The notes: a model not told the origin generated them from the letters alone. A stretch of DNA of 26,468 nucleotides from an uncultured Anaerolineaceae bacterium (GCA_937967805.1 CALBTC010000354.1:1-26468), one strand, 5' to 3'. Numbered from the stretch's first letter, positions 14,574-21,900 are shown. Numbers and translations are program-made.

Positions 14574-15533
14574 ATGTCTTATATTGAATGGCTGCGCGAG
14601 CGCGTGGGCAAGCAGAAGATTTTTTTGGTTTTTGGCACGGTGGTGCTGCGGGATGAAAACGGCCGTATCCTCCTCCAGCACCGCACCGATTTCACCTTTT
14701 GGGGCCTGCCCGGTGGGGTAATGGAATTGGGTGAAGATATAGAAACATGCGCTCGGCGCGAGCTGCTGGAAGAAACGGGATTGGTGGCCGGGCCGCTGTG
14801 GCTGGTGGGTATCTACACCGATCCCAAATATGACGTGACTTACCCCAACGGCGACCAGGTGCAGCAGTTTACTGTTTGCCTGGCGGGGCAGGTGACCGGC
14901 GGTACGATGCAGCCAGACGGCCATGAAACCAGCGAGCAGGCGTTTTTCCCGCCGAAAGCTATCGCCCAAATGGATTTGCCACCCTGGTACGCCGACATGG
15001 TGCGAGACACGCTGGCCGGGGGCGATCCGGTATTTGCTTCGCCATTTTCGGCCAGCTCTCCTAAGGATCAGATTCGGACGGTACGGCCGTTCATCGGTCA
15101 TGATCCCTTGATTGCGGTGGGGGCAATGGTGGTGACGGTGGGAGCAGACGGCCGTCTGCTCACTATCCAGCGCCGGGACAACAAGGCGTGGGCCTTCCCG
15201 GCCGGATATTGCGATTTGGGTGAAAACGCGGCGCAAACGGCCGTGCGTGAAACGCTTGAGGAGACCGGGCTGCACGTTGAGCTTGAACGATTGCTCGGTG
15301 TATACAGCGGTCCAGCGTTTACCTACACGCACGCCAACGGCGACGTGGTGCAGGATGTAGGAGCCGTTTTTCGGGCGCGCGTCGTGGATGGTGAACTGAA
15401 GCGGGCCGAAGCAGAGGTGGCGGCGCTGCGCTGGGAATTGCCGGAACGGCTTTTGGCCGACTTTGGCACGGGTAGACGGCCATTTATTAGCGCAATTCTG
15501 CAACATCTGGACGAAGGCAGCTTTGTTTGTTAA
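14574..15533 (+). CDS. Tandem NUDIX hydrolase
   Basis: This 319-residue protein has two complete NUDIX boxes. The first (residues 48-70) fits Gx5Ex7REUxEExGU as GVMELGE...RELLEETG; the second (211-233) as GYCDLGE...RETLEETG. Both keep all metal-binding glutamates, so both halves may be active. NUDIX enzymes cleave nucleoside diphosphates linked to another group, such as ADP-ribose, NADH, sugar nucleotides or oxidised dNTPs; the substrate here is not evident. The ATG at 14574 follows GGAGGG at good spacing; an ATG at 14544 has no ribosome site. The gene ends ten bases before the potassium channel gene, so the two are probably co-transcribed. ADP-ribose or NAD metabolites can act on RCK-type channels, which makes the pairing noteworthy but unproven. 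Confidence 0.9.
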   Translation: MSYIEWLRERVGKQKIFLVFGTVVLRDENGRILLQHRTDFTFWGLPGGVMELGEDIETCARRELLEETGLVAGPLWLVGIYTDPKYDVTYPNGDQVQQFTVCLAGQVTGGTMQPDGHETSEQAFFPPKAIAQMDLPPWYADMVRDTLAGGDPVFASPFSASSPKDQIRTVRPFIGHDPLIAVGAMVVTVGADGRLLTIQRRDNKAWAFPAGYCDLGENAAQTAVRETLEETGLHVELERLLGVYSGPAFTYTHANGDVVQDVGAVFRARVVDGELKRAEAEVAALRWELPERLLADFGTGRRPFISAILQHLDEGSFVC

Positions 15534-15543
15534 ATTCGCCACC

Positions 15544-16533
15544 ATGAACCGACGCGTACTTGCCCTGATTTTGATCCCTTTCCTTTTGTTTACCGTAGGC
15601 ACCGTGGGTTACATGCTCATCGAGGGCTGGAATGCGCTTGATGCCTTTTATATGACGGCAATCACCTTAACCACCGTCGGCTTTGGCGAAGTGCGAACGC
15701 TGACAACCGGTGGTCGCATTTTCACCGTCTTCCTGCTGGTGGCCGGCGTGGCTTTTGTGGCGTACGGTCTGGAATATTTGTTGACGGCCAACCTGGGCGA
15801 AACCTGGAGAAAACGACGCATGATGCAAACGATTGAGAACCTGGAAAACCACGTGATTGTGAGTGGCTATGGACGTGTGGGCCAAAGCGCTGTGGCTTCC
15901 TTGATTAACAGCAAACGACAGGTGGTGGTGATCGAAAAAGACCCGGAGAAATCGGCCGAATTTGATCAGCTTGATTTGACTTATTTGATCGGTGATGCCA
16001 CCCGCGACGAGGTGTTGCAGCAAGCCGGCATCGAGCGTGCCTGGGGCATGCTGGTTTGCACCGGGGATGATTCGCGCAACCTGTTCATTGTCCTCTCGGC
16101 GCGGGCGCTCAACAGCAATTTGTACATTGTCACCCGCTCCGTTGATGCCGAAAACGAACGTAAGATGCGCCGCGCCGGAGCCAATCGCGTGGTTTCTCCG
16201 TACCAGATTGGCGGGCAGCATATGGCCAATATTGTGATACGGCCGCACGTCACCGACTTTTTTGATGTGGTTACTCTGGATGGCGGCATAGAGCTGTGGG
16301 TGGAAGAGCTGGCCATTGGCGAGACGTCATCCCTGGTGGGCAAGTCCGTTGGCGATGCCAACATTCGCCAGGAAACAGGCGTTTCCATCATTGCCATGCT
16401 GCGCGAGAATCATTCATACATTCCCAAAGCGCATACCCAGCTGCAGGCCGGCGACGAGTTGATTGTCGTGGGCACGCGTGAACAGTTGGCCAAGTTGGAG
16501 AAATTAACCGGTGTAGACGTTGGCCATATTTAA
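15544..16533 (+). CDS. Two-TM potassium channel with RCK (TrkA-N/TrkA-C) domains
   Basis: This 330-residue protein has the architecture of MthK-type channels. The first membrane helix (about 4-24) is followed by a pore loop with selectivity filter TVGFG (44-48). The second helix (FTVFLLVAGVAFVAYGLEYL, about 61-80) leads to a cytosolic TrkA-N Rossmann domain from about residue 96 with GYGRVG and an acidic nucleotide-contacting residue in VVVIEKD. A TrkA-C domain follows at about 255-325 (SSLVGKSV, LQAGDELIVVG). It should pass K+ under control of a nucleotide or ion bound to the RCK ring. The ATG at 15544 starts exactly at the membrane helix. A longer in-frame version would overlap the NUDIX gene by 24 codons and seems unlikely. 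No strong Shine-Dalgarno is present, which fits translation coupled to the NUDIX gene ten bases upstream. Confidence 0.92.
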   Translation: MNRRVLALILIPFLLFTVGTVGYMLIEGWNALDAFYMTAITLTTVGFGEVRTLTTGGRIFTVFLLVAGVAFVAYGLEYLLTANLGETWRKRRMMQTIENLENHVIVSGYGRVGQSAVASLINSKRQVVVIEKDPEKSAEFDQLDLTYLIGDATRDEVLQQAGIERAWGMLVCTGDDSRNLFIVLSARALNSNLYIVTRSVDAENERKMRRAGANRVVSPYQIGGQHMANIVIRPHVTDFFDVVTLDGGIELWVEELAIGETSSLVGKSVGDANIRQETGVSIIAMLRENHSYIPKAHTQLQAGDELIVVGTREQLAKLEKLTGVDVGHI

Positions 16534-16556
16534 GAAACTGGCCCTGCTGTTTGTCG

Positions 16557-16580
16557 GGCATGTAGACCAGGATACATGCC
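16557..16580 (+). terminator. Hairpin after the channel gene
   Basis: GGCATGTA (16557-16564) and TACATGCC (16573-16580) make an 8-bp stem with an 8-base loop, 24 bases past the channel stop codon. No U-run follows, so it may be a 3'-end stabiliser or a weak terminator. Confidence 0.35.
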
Positions 16581-16612
16581 GGTCTTGCAAGCTGAAGTAA
16601 GGCAAAATTGGA

Positions 16613-16629
16613 TTGAATTCTTAATTCAA
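16613..16629. promoter_or_regulatory. Short AT-rich inverted repeat upstream of the acidic-protein promoter
   Basis: TTGAATT-CTT-AATTCAA is a perfect 7-3-7 dyad centred about 31 bases upstream of the -35 box at 16652. Its position suits an activator or repressor site. AT-rich palindromes this short do arise by chance. Confidence 0.35.
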
Positions 16630-16651
16630 AGGAAATGTTTACAAAAAGCGG

Positions 16652-16680
16652 TTGCAAAGGGTCTTGTGAATCTGTACTAT
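16652..16680 (+). promoter_or_regulatory. Promoter candidate of the small acidic protein gene
   Basis: TTGCAA (16652-16657) and TACTAT (16675-16680) are spaced by exactly 17 bases and each matches four of six consensus positions. The start site would be near 16687, about 43 bases before the ATG at 16730. With the strong terminator at 17146, this marks the gene as a single transcription unit. Confidence 0.5.
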
Positions 16681-16729
16681 TGGTAACGACTTGCGGTAAT
16701 GAACCGTTTAACTATTTTTGGAATGCATT

Positions 16730-17107
16730 ATGACTACTATTGAACCAGAATTAATCACAATCATTGAAGGACCGACGCCAGAGTTCCGGCCCACCCCCGT
16801 CGATTGGGTGCAGTCGGTCTTAGAAGGGCCAACGGACCGCCTGGTGGCGGTGTGCCACCTGCGCACCGGCAACGGAGAAGACATCATGGATCGGTGCCGC
16901 AACGCCTGGAAGGAGCACCGCCCCGTGCGGCTCGATTTTCCCGATGAGATGCGCATGAGGCAGCAGGTTGATGTTGTGTCTATTCGCCTGGAACAGCTAG
17001 AGGCCGGACCAGCCCTCATGCTGTGGGTTTCGCTGCCGCTGGAGGTCATTGAAGAAATGGAAGAGGCCGACGACAGCGACGAAGACGACGATCCATTTTT
17101 CCCCTAA
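16730..17107 (+). CDS. Small acidic protein of unknown function
   Basis: I do not recognise this 125-residue protein. It has no signal peptide or membrane segment. A conserved-looking core with WVQSVLEGPTDRLVAVCHL and predicted strand and helix alternation is followed by a strongly acidic C-terminal tail (EEMEEADDSDEDDD) ending in PFFP. A hydrophobic tip after an acidic tail can serve as a docking peptide, as in SSB-type proteins that end in acidic residues plus a final Pro-Phe; here the order is PFFP, so this is only an analogy. The ATG at 16730 is preferred; a TTG at 16718 would add four residues, and neither has a strong ribosome site. It is flanked by its own promoter and a strong intrinsic terminator, so it is monocistronic. 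Confidence 0.75.
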   Translation: MTTIEPELITIIEGPTPEFRPTPVDWVQSVLEGPTDRLVAVCHLRTGNGEDIMDRCRNAWKEHRPVRLDFPDEMRMRQQVDVVSIRLEQLEAGPALMLWVSLPLEVIEEMEEADDSDEDDDPFFP

Positions 17108-17145
17108 AATTTGCCGAGTAACGCAATCGATCGTAATGCGATAAC

Positions 17146-17184
17146 AAACGCAGCCTGTTTTTGCAGACTGCGTTTTTGTTTTTT
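17146..17184 (+). terminator. Rho-independent terminator of the acidic-protein gene
   Basis: AAACGCAG (17146-17153) pairs with CTGCGTTT (17168-17175), and CTG/CAG continues the stem inside the loop. A U-rich tail TTTTTGTTTTTT follows at 17173-17184. It lies about 40 bases after the stop codon and is the clearest classical terminator on the plus strand here. Confidence 0.9.
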
Positions 17185-17218
17185 CCGGGGCAATGGTAGC
17201 ATAACAGCGAACTCTGTA

Positions 17219-17434
17219 GGACAATTTTATTAGTGTTTAAGAAATAAATCGGGTAATTACCCAAGCACCCTGACTTGTCATTCTGAGTGAAACGAAGAAT
17301 CCCTCTAAGGGTGGCATGGCTTAAACAAGGTCAAGCTTGAAGGGATTCTTCGCCAAAGGGGGCTCAGAATGACAATTTATGGGCTATTCGTTGAGATTAC
17401 CCAAATAATTTTTTATCCTACAACAAAATTGTCC
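17219..17434. repeat. MITE-like element with nested inverted repeats (216 bp)
   Basis: This block holds almost all of the gap between the acidic-protein terminator and the crotonase gene. Its ends are 39-base imperfect inverted repeats (17219-17257 and 17396-17434, 29 of 39 matches). They begin with perfect GGACAATTTT and end with perfect GGGTAAT. Inside are two more perfect inverted pairs: TTGTCATTCTGAG (17275-17287) with 17373-17385, and GAAGAATCCCT (17294-17304) with 17341-17351. The inner motif resembles the widespread intergenic GTCATTCTGAG...GAAGAATC repeats of many bacterial genomes. It encodes no protein. No clear target-site duplication was found. The rest of the gap, 17185-17218 and 17435-17456, holds only the crotonase ribosome site. 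Confidence 0.75.
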
Positions 17435-17456
17435 CACGTTTCTGAAGGAGGTTGTG

Positions 17457-18242
17457 ATGGCATTCGAGACAATTCTGTTTGAGGTGGACAACGGCGTGGC
17501 CACCGTTACGCTAAATCGGCCAGACAAGCTGAATGCGTTTAACGATCAGATGATCGATGAGACAACCAACGCATTTAAGCAAGCTGATCGTGAAAAAGAG
17601 ATTCGCTGTGTGGTGCTGACGGGAAACGGCCGTGCCTTTTCCAGCGGTCAGGATTTGGCCGACGTCATGGAGCGGGGCGATAGCTTCTCTATCGGTGATC
17701 ATTTACGCCACGGCTACCACCGGCTCATCAAACAGATGGTGCGGCTGGAAAAACCAATCATCGGGGCCATCAACGGCATTGCGGCCGGGGCCGGCGTTGG
17801 CGTAGCCCTGGCCACCGACATCCGCATTGCCGCCGACAGCGCCAGCTTCATGCTTGCTTTTAGCAAAGTGGGCCTGGTGCCAGACAGCGGCACCAACTGG
17901 CTGCTGCCCCGGCTCATCGGGCAGGCCCGCGCTTATGAGATGGCCATCACTGCCGACAAAATTCCGGCAGATACCGCACTGGCTTGGGGTATGGTGAACC
18001 GTGTCGTGCCCGCGGCGCAGCTCATGGAAACGGTGGCTGCCTGGGCCGGCCCGCTGGCAACAGGGCCCACGCTGGCTTACGGGCTCACCAAGCGCGCCAT
18101 GAACCACGCCTGGAACACCGACCTGTTTGGCGCGCTGGAATATGAAGCGCACTTACAAGAGATTGCCGGACGCAGCCACGACAACAAAGAAGGCGTGACG
18201 GCATTTTTAGAGAAGCGCGAGGCACAGTTTAAAGGGGAGTAA
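17457..18242 (+). CDS. Enoyl-CoA hydratase/isomerase (crotonase), PaaG-like
   Basis: This 261-residue crotonase has the family fold markers: NRPDKLNAF near the N-terminus, oxyanion-hole segments FSSGQDL and GIAAGAGVGVALATD, and the LPRLIG...A helix. At the catalytic position it reads VGLVPDSGTNWLLPR with an Asp where hydratases have Glu. This is the pattern of PaaG-type ring-oxepin or 2,3-dehydroadipyl-CoA isomerases of phenylacetate degradation. The ATG at 17457 is preferred over the GTG at 17454, because AAGGAGG (17445-17451) is at ideal distance from the ATG. It stands 89 bases before a hydroxyacyl-CoA dehydrogenase, forming a small beta-oxidation-like unit. No other paa genes (PaaABCDE, PaaK, PaaZ) are in the window, so generic acyl-CoA breakdown remains possible. 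Confidence 0.9.
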   Translation: MAFETILFEVDNGVATVTLNRPDKLNAFNDQMIDETTNAFKQADREKEIRCVVLTGNGRAFSSGQDLADVMERGDSFSIGDHLRHGYHRLIKQMVRLEKPIIGAINGIAAGAGVGVALATDIRIAADSASFMLAFSKVGLVPDSGTNWLLPRLIGQARAYEMAITADKIPADTALAWGMVNRVVPAAQLMETVAAWAGPLATGPTLAYGLTKRAMNHAWNTDLFGALEYEAHLQEIAGRSHDNKEGVTAFLEKREAQFKGE

Positions 18243-18244
18243 TC

Positions 18245-18301
18245 GGTAATCGGTGAACAGTAATCAGTAATCGATGTTCAGTAAGCAAGTCACCGATTAC
18301 C
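18245..18301. repeat. Intergenic inverted repeat between crotonase and dehydrogenase genes
   Basis: GGTAATCGGTGA (18245-18256) and TCACCGATTACC (18290-18301) are a perfect 12-base pair. Further copies of the AATCGAT/TAATCAGTAATC word lie between and after them. The repetitive GTAATCGGT composition looks like a dispersed intergenic repeat. In the operon mRNA it would form a stable hairpin, which could adjust expression of the two genes. No U-run follows. Confidence 0.6.
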
Positions 18302-18331
18302 AATAATCGATTACCAAAAAAGGAAAATGGC

Positions 18332-19180
18332 ATGAACAAAGTGGCGGTCATCGGCGCGGGCACAATGGGAGCGGGCATTGCCCAGGTTTCGGCGTTGGCA
18401 GGGTACGAGGTAATTTTATACGACGTGGCGGATGACGTACTAGCCCGGTCGCTGGACGGCATTCGAGCGTCGCTTGATAAGGGTGTGGCCAGGGGCAAAA
18501 CCGAGGCGGATGTGGCCGAAAAGGCCAAAGAGGCTATTGCGCTGACCACCTCGCTGGAAACGGCCGCACAAGCCGACCTAATCATCGAAGCCGCGCCGGA
18601 GAAGCTGGAGTTGAAGCGAGACATTTTTGCCACGCTGGATGCGGCTGCGCCGGACCACACCATTTTAGGCAGCAACACCTCCAGCCTGAGCATCAGCGCC
18701 CTTGCCGGAGCCACCGAACGTCCCGAACGCGTTGTGGGTATCCATTTCTTCAACCCGGCACATATCATGCAGTTGGTGGAGATCATTCGCGGCGATTTTA
18801 CCAGCGACGAGACGGTGGCTGCGGTGCAAGAATATGCAGCCAATGTGGGGAAAACGGCCGTTCTGTGCAAAGATACGCCCGCTTTTATTGTGAACCGGGT
18901 GGCGCGGCCGTTTTACGGTGAAGCGTTCCGGCTGCTGGGCGAAAACGCCACCGACCCCGCCACGCTGGATAAACTCATGCGCTCCATTGGCTTCCGTATG
19001 GGGCCGTTTGAACTAATTGACTTGATTGGCTGCGACGTGAATCTGGCCGTCACGCAGTCTGTCTATGATGCCTATTTTCAGGAGCCGAAATATCGTCCCC
19101 ATCCCATCCAAAAGCGCATGGTGGAAAGCGGCCGTTTAGGCCGCAAAACCGGCCGCGGCTTTTACAATTACGACAAATGA
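18332..19180 (+). CDS. 3-hydroxybutyryl/3-hydroxyacyl-CoA dehydrogenase
   Basis: This 282-residue single-function dehydrogenase is of normal length. The N-terminal Rossmann motif is GAGTMGAG (8-15), with an acidic residue (YDV) at the end of the second strand choosing NAD+. Catalytic-region motifs are SNTSS and HFFNPA (the His of the His-Glu pair), followed by KDTPAFIVNR and the C-terminal domain ending GRKTGRGFYNY. It oxidises (S)-3-hydroxyacyl-CoA to 3-ketoacyl-CoA; in phenylacetate clusters the same family is PaaH. AAGG lies shortly before the ATG. Its stop overlaps the next gene's start in ATGA, so the MscS channel gene is translationally coupled to it, an unexpected partner for an acyl-CoA enzyme. 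Confidence 0.94.
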   Translation: MNKVAVIGAGTMGAGIAQVSALAGYEVILYDVADDVLARSLDGIRASLDKGVARGKTEADVAEKAKEAIALTTSLETAAQADLIIEAAPEKLELKRDIFATLDAAAPDHTILGSNTSSLSISALAGATERPERVVGIHFFNPAHIMQLVEIIRGDFTSDETVAAVQEYAANVGKTAVLCKDTPAFIVNRVARPFYGEAFRLLGENATDPATLDKLMRSIGFRMGPFELIDLIGCDVNLAVTQSVYDAYFQEPKYRPHPIQKRMVESGRLGRKTGRGFYNYDK

Positions 19181-20043
19181 ATTTCTTTCCTATGGCGAAC
19201 TTCAACGAACAAGCCTTAACCTGGCTGCGCGAGCATGGCCTGACGATTCTTTTGATTTTGGTTGTGTCTGTGGCGGCTTACTATTTGCTTGGCATGTTGA
19301 CCCGCACCCTCAGCCGCCGCATTCAGGCGATGGATGGTGAGGAAGACAGCGAGCTGGACCGGCGCACCAAGACGATTTTCCGCGTGGTTCACAGCACCGG
19401 GGTGGTCATTATTGTGGGCACGGCCGTCATGATGATTTTGACGGAGCTGGGGGTGGCCATTACGCCGGTGCTGGCCAGCGTTGGCTTTGTCGGCCTGGCA
19501 TTTGGCCTGGGCGCGCAAACGCTGGTGAAGGATATGATTGCCGGGCTGTTTATCCTCATTGAAGATCAGTACACGGTGGGGGACGTGGTGGAAATCGGCG
19601 GCATCACCGGCACGGTGGAGCACATGACGCTGCGGGCCACGGAGCTGCGCGACCTGTACGGCACGGTGCACATCATTCCTAACGGGGAGATTCGTATTGT
19701 GGCCAACAAGTCGCGGGATTGGTCGCGGGCGATTGTGGACGTGAGCGTGACGTACGAGGAGGATTTGGATACGGCCGTAAAAACCCTGCAAGAAATCGGT
19801 GAAGCGATGGCCGAGCATAAAATGATGGGCCTGCTGCTGCAGGAACCGGCCGTAGTCACCGGTGTAGAGGGGCTGGAAGAGTGGGCCGTGCGGCTGCGCA
19901 TCATGGTCAAAACGCTGCCCAACGCCCAATGGGAAGTGCAGCGCTACCTGCGCCGCCAAATTCGCCTCACCTTCGCCGAAAAAGGGCTGTCGCTCGCCTT
20001 CCCCCGCCAGGACGTCATGATCGTCGCCGAACCTAAGAAATAG
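19177..20043 (+). CDS. MscS-family mechanosensitive channel
   Basis: This 288-residue protein has two hydrophobic segments (about 15-35 and 68-92) and the MscS pore helix rich in Gly and Ala (GFVGLAFGLGAQTLVKDMIAG). The beta domain follows (FILIEDQYTVGDVVEIGG...GTVE) with the conserved IPNGEI motif, then the C-terminal alpha/beta vestibule. It should open on membrane tension and release solutes. The ATG at 19177 overlaps the stop of the dehydrogenase gene (ATGA). A second ATG at 19192 is also possible and neither has a clear ribosome site, which is common for coupled genes. The ends match typical short MscS proteins. Confidence 0.92.
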   Translation: MNFFPMANFNEQALTWLREHGLTILLILVVSVAAYYLLGMLTRTLSRRIQAMDGEEDSELDRRTKTIFRVVHSTGVVIIVGTAVMMILTELGVAITPVLASVGFVGLAFGLGAQTLVKDMIAGLFILIEDQYTVGDVVEIGGITGTVEHMTLRATELRDLYGTVHIIPNGEIRIVANKSRDWSRAIVDVSVTYEEDLDTAVKTLQEIGEAMAEHKMMGLLLQEPAVVTGVEGLEEWAVRLRIMVKTLPNAQWEVQRYLRRQIRLTFAEKGLSLAFPRQDVMIVAEPKK

Positions 20044-20102
20044 GACACAGATTTACGCAGATAAACACAGATAAAAGAAGCGAATCTGTGTTTATCTGTG
20101 TC
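20044..20102. terminator. Long hairpin of the ACACAGAT-type between convergent genes
   Basis: CAGATAAACACAGAT (20058-20072) and ATCTGTGTTTATCTG (20084-20098) are a perfect 15-bp stem with an 11-base loop. GACACAGAT at 20044 and its complement ending at 20102 are outer copies. It starts right after the MscS stop and ends 12 bases before the rhodanese stop, so it can terminate from both sides. The ACACAGAT repetition looks like a dispersed intergenic repeat. Confidence 0.7.
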
Positions 20103-20113
20103 CCAAATGCTTT

Positions 20114-20557
20114 TTATTGTTCTACCTCGTAGCCGGCGGCTTCCCAGGCCAGAATGCCGCCGTCCATGTTGTGGACGTTGTCAAATCCCTGCTGGCGCAA
20201 GTAGTCGGTGATTTGGCCGCTGCGGTTGCCGCTGCGGCAGGTGACGATTACTTCTTTGTCGGTAGGGATTTCGGCCAGGCGGTCGGGCACTTCGCCCATG
20301 GGGATGAGGGTGACGCCGGGGATATGGCCTTCGTCGTACTCCCACTGCTCGCGCACGTCCAGCACAATCACGTCTGAGCGGTCTTTGATGCTGGCCACGG
20401 TCTGTACGTCAACGGTGTCGGCCAGATCGAGCGTTTCGCCGAGCTCTACTTCTGCTGCTGGAGCGGGGGCGGCTGTTTCGGTTTGAGCGCCGCAGGCAAC
20501 GGCCGTTCCCAGCATCACCAACAAAAATAAAATCAGCACAAGTTGTTTCATGGTCAT
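20114..20557 (-). CDS. Rhodanese-domain lipoprotein
   Basis: This 147-residue secreted protein has a signal peptide with a lipobox-like end (GTAVAC, Cys22) and a short Ala/Pro/Glu linker. One rhodanese domain follows (about 48-145) with LDVRE, GHIPG and the active loop CRSGNRS (Cys107 as persulfide carrier). It would transfer sulfane sulfur or bind it outside the membrane. The ATG at 20557 is chosen because GGAGG precedes it by five bases; an ATG at 20569 lies within that ribosome site and one at 20551 is three bases in. It is the second gene after the methyltransferase-like gene, 32 bases downstream, and is probably co-transcribed with it. Confidence 0.9.
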   Translation of the reverse strand: MTMKQLVLILFLLVMLGTAVACGAQTETAAPAPAAEVELGETLDLADTVDVQTVASIKDRSDVIVLDVREQWEYDEGHIPGVTLIPMGEVPDRLAEIPTDKEVIVTCRSGNRSGQITDYLRQQGFDNVHNMDGGILAWEAAGYEVEQ

Positions 20558-20589
20558 GTTTACCTCCAAAATGGCAGATCATTCAATAT

Positions 20590-21078
20590 TCAATATAGAA
20601 AGGGAATCAGTTTACGCACGCGCTGCTGGTAGGCTTCATAATCACTGTATTTTTCGCGCAGCCAATCTTCCTCCCGCCTTGATTTCACATCAAAAAAGAC
20701 GAATAGGATGAGTGCATAGAGCAGGCTGAGCCAGCCGCCGCGCAGCAAACTCAGACCAAATGCTCCCAAGATGATGCCGCTGTAAATGGGATGGCGCACC
20801 CAGCGATAGGCGCCGTGTTCCACCAGGTGGGCGTCTTCTTTGGGTTTGGGAACGGCCGTTAAATTACTGCCTAAACTAAATAACCCGGCCAAAACCATCA
20901 GGCCGCCCAAACCACCCACAATCAAGCCAACGACAACGCTAATCGTACGCCACGGCCCGTCCCAGGCGGGCCAACCGGGCAGCGATGCCGGACCAAAAGC
21001 AACCAGCCCAAACAGGATGATCTGAATCACCACGTACCATTCGCCATTTGGTCCTTTCCACCACGGTTTTTTACTCAT
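20590..21078 (-). CDS. Isoprenylcysteine carboxyl methyltransferase-like membrane protein
   Basis: This 162-residue integral membrane protein has about four hydrophobic segments. The signature HGAYRWVRHPIYSG, followed by a C-terminal REEDWLREKY...Y..R motif, is typical of the ICMT/PEMT/NnrU-like methyltransferase superfamily that uses S-adenosylmethionine. Bacterial members act on unknown small or lipid substrates, so a specific function is not claimed. The ATG at 21078 follows GAGGA; a longer frame from 21117 would add 13 residues without a ribosome site. An extended -10 promoter lies at 21108-21116. It shares an operon with the rhodanese gene. Confidence 0.85.
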   Translation of the reverse strand: MSKKPWWKGPNGEWYVVIQIILFGLVAFGPASLPGWPAWDGPWRTISVVVGLIVGGLGGLMVLAGLFSLGSNLTAVPKPKEDAHLVEHGAYRWVRHPIYSGIILGAFGLSLLRGGWLSLLYALILFVFFDVKSRREEDWLREKYSDYEAYQQRVRKLIPFLY

Positions 21079-21107
21079 TGGCAAAATTCCTCTTTGTCTG
21101 ATGCAAA

Positions 21108-21116
21108 ATTCTAGCA
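21108..21116 (-). promoter_or_regulatory. Extended -10 promoter of the methyltransferase-rhodanese operon
   Basis: On the minus strand TGC-TAGAAT (TGN at 21114-21116, -10 at 21108-21113) forms an extended -10 element about 30 bases before the ATG at 21078. No good -35 is present. Transcription would start near 21101. Confidence 0.45.
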
Positions 21117-21152
21117 CAGGTTACAGCGCGCGCTTTTCTCTTTACACGATTC

Positions 21153-21899
21153 TTACATTACGCCAAGAACGGCCTGGACCAATGCTTGCAGCAAGCTTAC
21201 CGTCTGCTCAATGGCTTTGGGCTGGCCGTAAAATGGTTTAGACGATGCATTAAACGGCCGTCTCTCCACCACGCGCGCACTGGCACAAAGCTCAATTTGC
21301 AGCGCGGGCACGCCCAACTGCTGCGAAGCAAAGCGGGTGATGGTGTAGTTGGCCAATCCGCCCGTAAAGCGCGAATGATTCAGCACAAAATGGTCCCAAT
21401 GCAGTTCGGAGAATTCCTTGGCCGCTTTTTGGCTAATGGGCTGCAACTGGTTCTTAACGGTTTTTAGGATGAGCGGTTCGTATTCCGGGCAGGAACGGCC
21501 GTTCATCGTGCCCAGTGCCAGCCCAATTTTGTACCTGTTAGACATGCCGTGCAGATCCAGCACAAAACGAATGTCGTTCTGGTGCACAATCTCTCGCAGA
21601 CGATTTTTGTACGGACTGTCGCGATCCCAGTTTGGATCACCTGTAGAACGGTAATGGCTGAAAAGGGCGTGGACACCGGTGGTATCGGCCAGGAACTGGG
21701 CCAGGGCGCCGGTGAATTCTTCTTCTCCCTTGATGCGCTGGCGGCGCCGGTGGGCGGTGGCGTGCGGCGCAGAGACAAGAATGGGTAATTTACCAGACTG
21801 GTAACTGAATGATGGTTCCCCATCTGGCGCTAAGGTGGTGTAGGAAACGGCCGTTTCCAGTTCCTGTAGTCGGTCAAGCAATGAGAGGCGCATAGCCAT
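21153..21899 (-). CDS. N-formylglutamate amidohydrolase-like enzyme
   Basis: This soluble enzyme of about 248 residues has motifs of the N-formylglutamate amidohydrolase family: ILVSAPHAT with a metal-binding His, KGEEEFTGALA, the LDLHGM motif, and a late QIELC acid. The family folds like zinc carboxypeptidases and removes formyl from N-formylglutamate in histidine breakdown; many members outside hut operons act on other formyl or amide substrates. No hut genes are nearby. Two starts are possible, ATG 21899 or ATG 21893. A TATAAT box lies one base upstream of the first ATG, so transcription should begin near 21893; a leaderless message starting at the second ATG is the best fit. Confidence 0.8.
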   Translation of the reverse strand: MAMRLSLLDRLQELETAVSYTTLAPDGEPSFSYQSGKLPILVSAPHATAHRRRQRIKGEEEFTGALAQFLADTTGVHALFSHYRSTGDPNWDRDSPYKNRLREIVHQNDIRFVLDLHGMSNRYKIGLALGTMNGRSCPEYEPLILKTVKNQLQPISQKAAKEFSELHWDHFVLNHSRFTGGLANYTITRFASQQLGVPALQIELCASARVVERRPFNASSKPFYGQPKAIEQTVSLLQALVQAVLGVM

Positions 21900-21900
21900 G

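Noticed and set aside
14448..15602. Minus-strand frame of 384 codons opposite the NUDIX gene
   Set aside because: The plus strand encodes two perfect NUDIX boxes; the antisense product has no recognisable domain and would overlap the kinase start.
17395..17404. ATTACCCAA copies at 17256 and 17396 as a target-site duplication
   Set aside because: They are explained by the larger 39-base inverted repeat and the local GGGTAATTACCC palindrome on its left side.
17219..17434. CRISPR array or riboswitch in the gap before the crotonase gene
   Set aside because: The repeats are inverted and nested, not regularly spaced direct repeats, and no known aptamer pattern was recognised.
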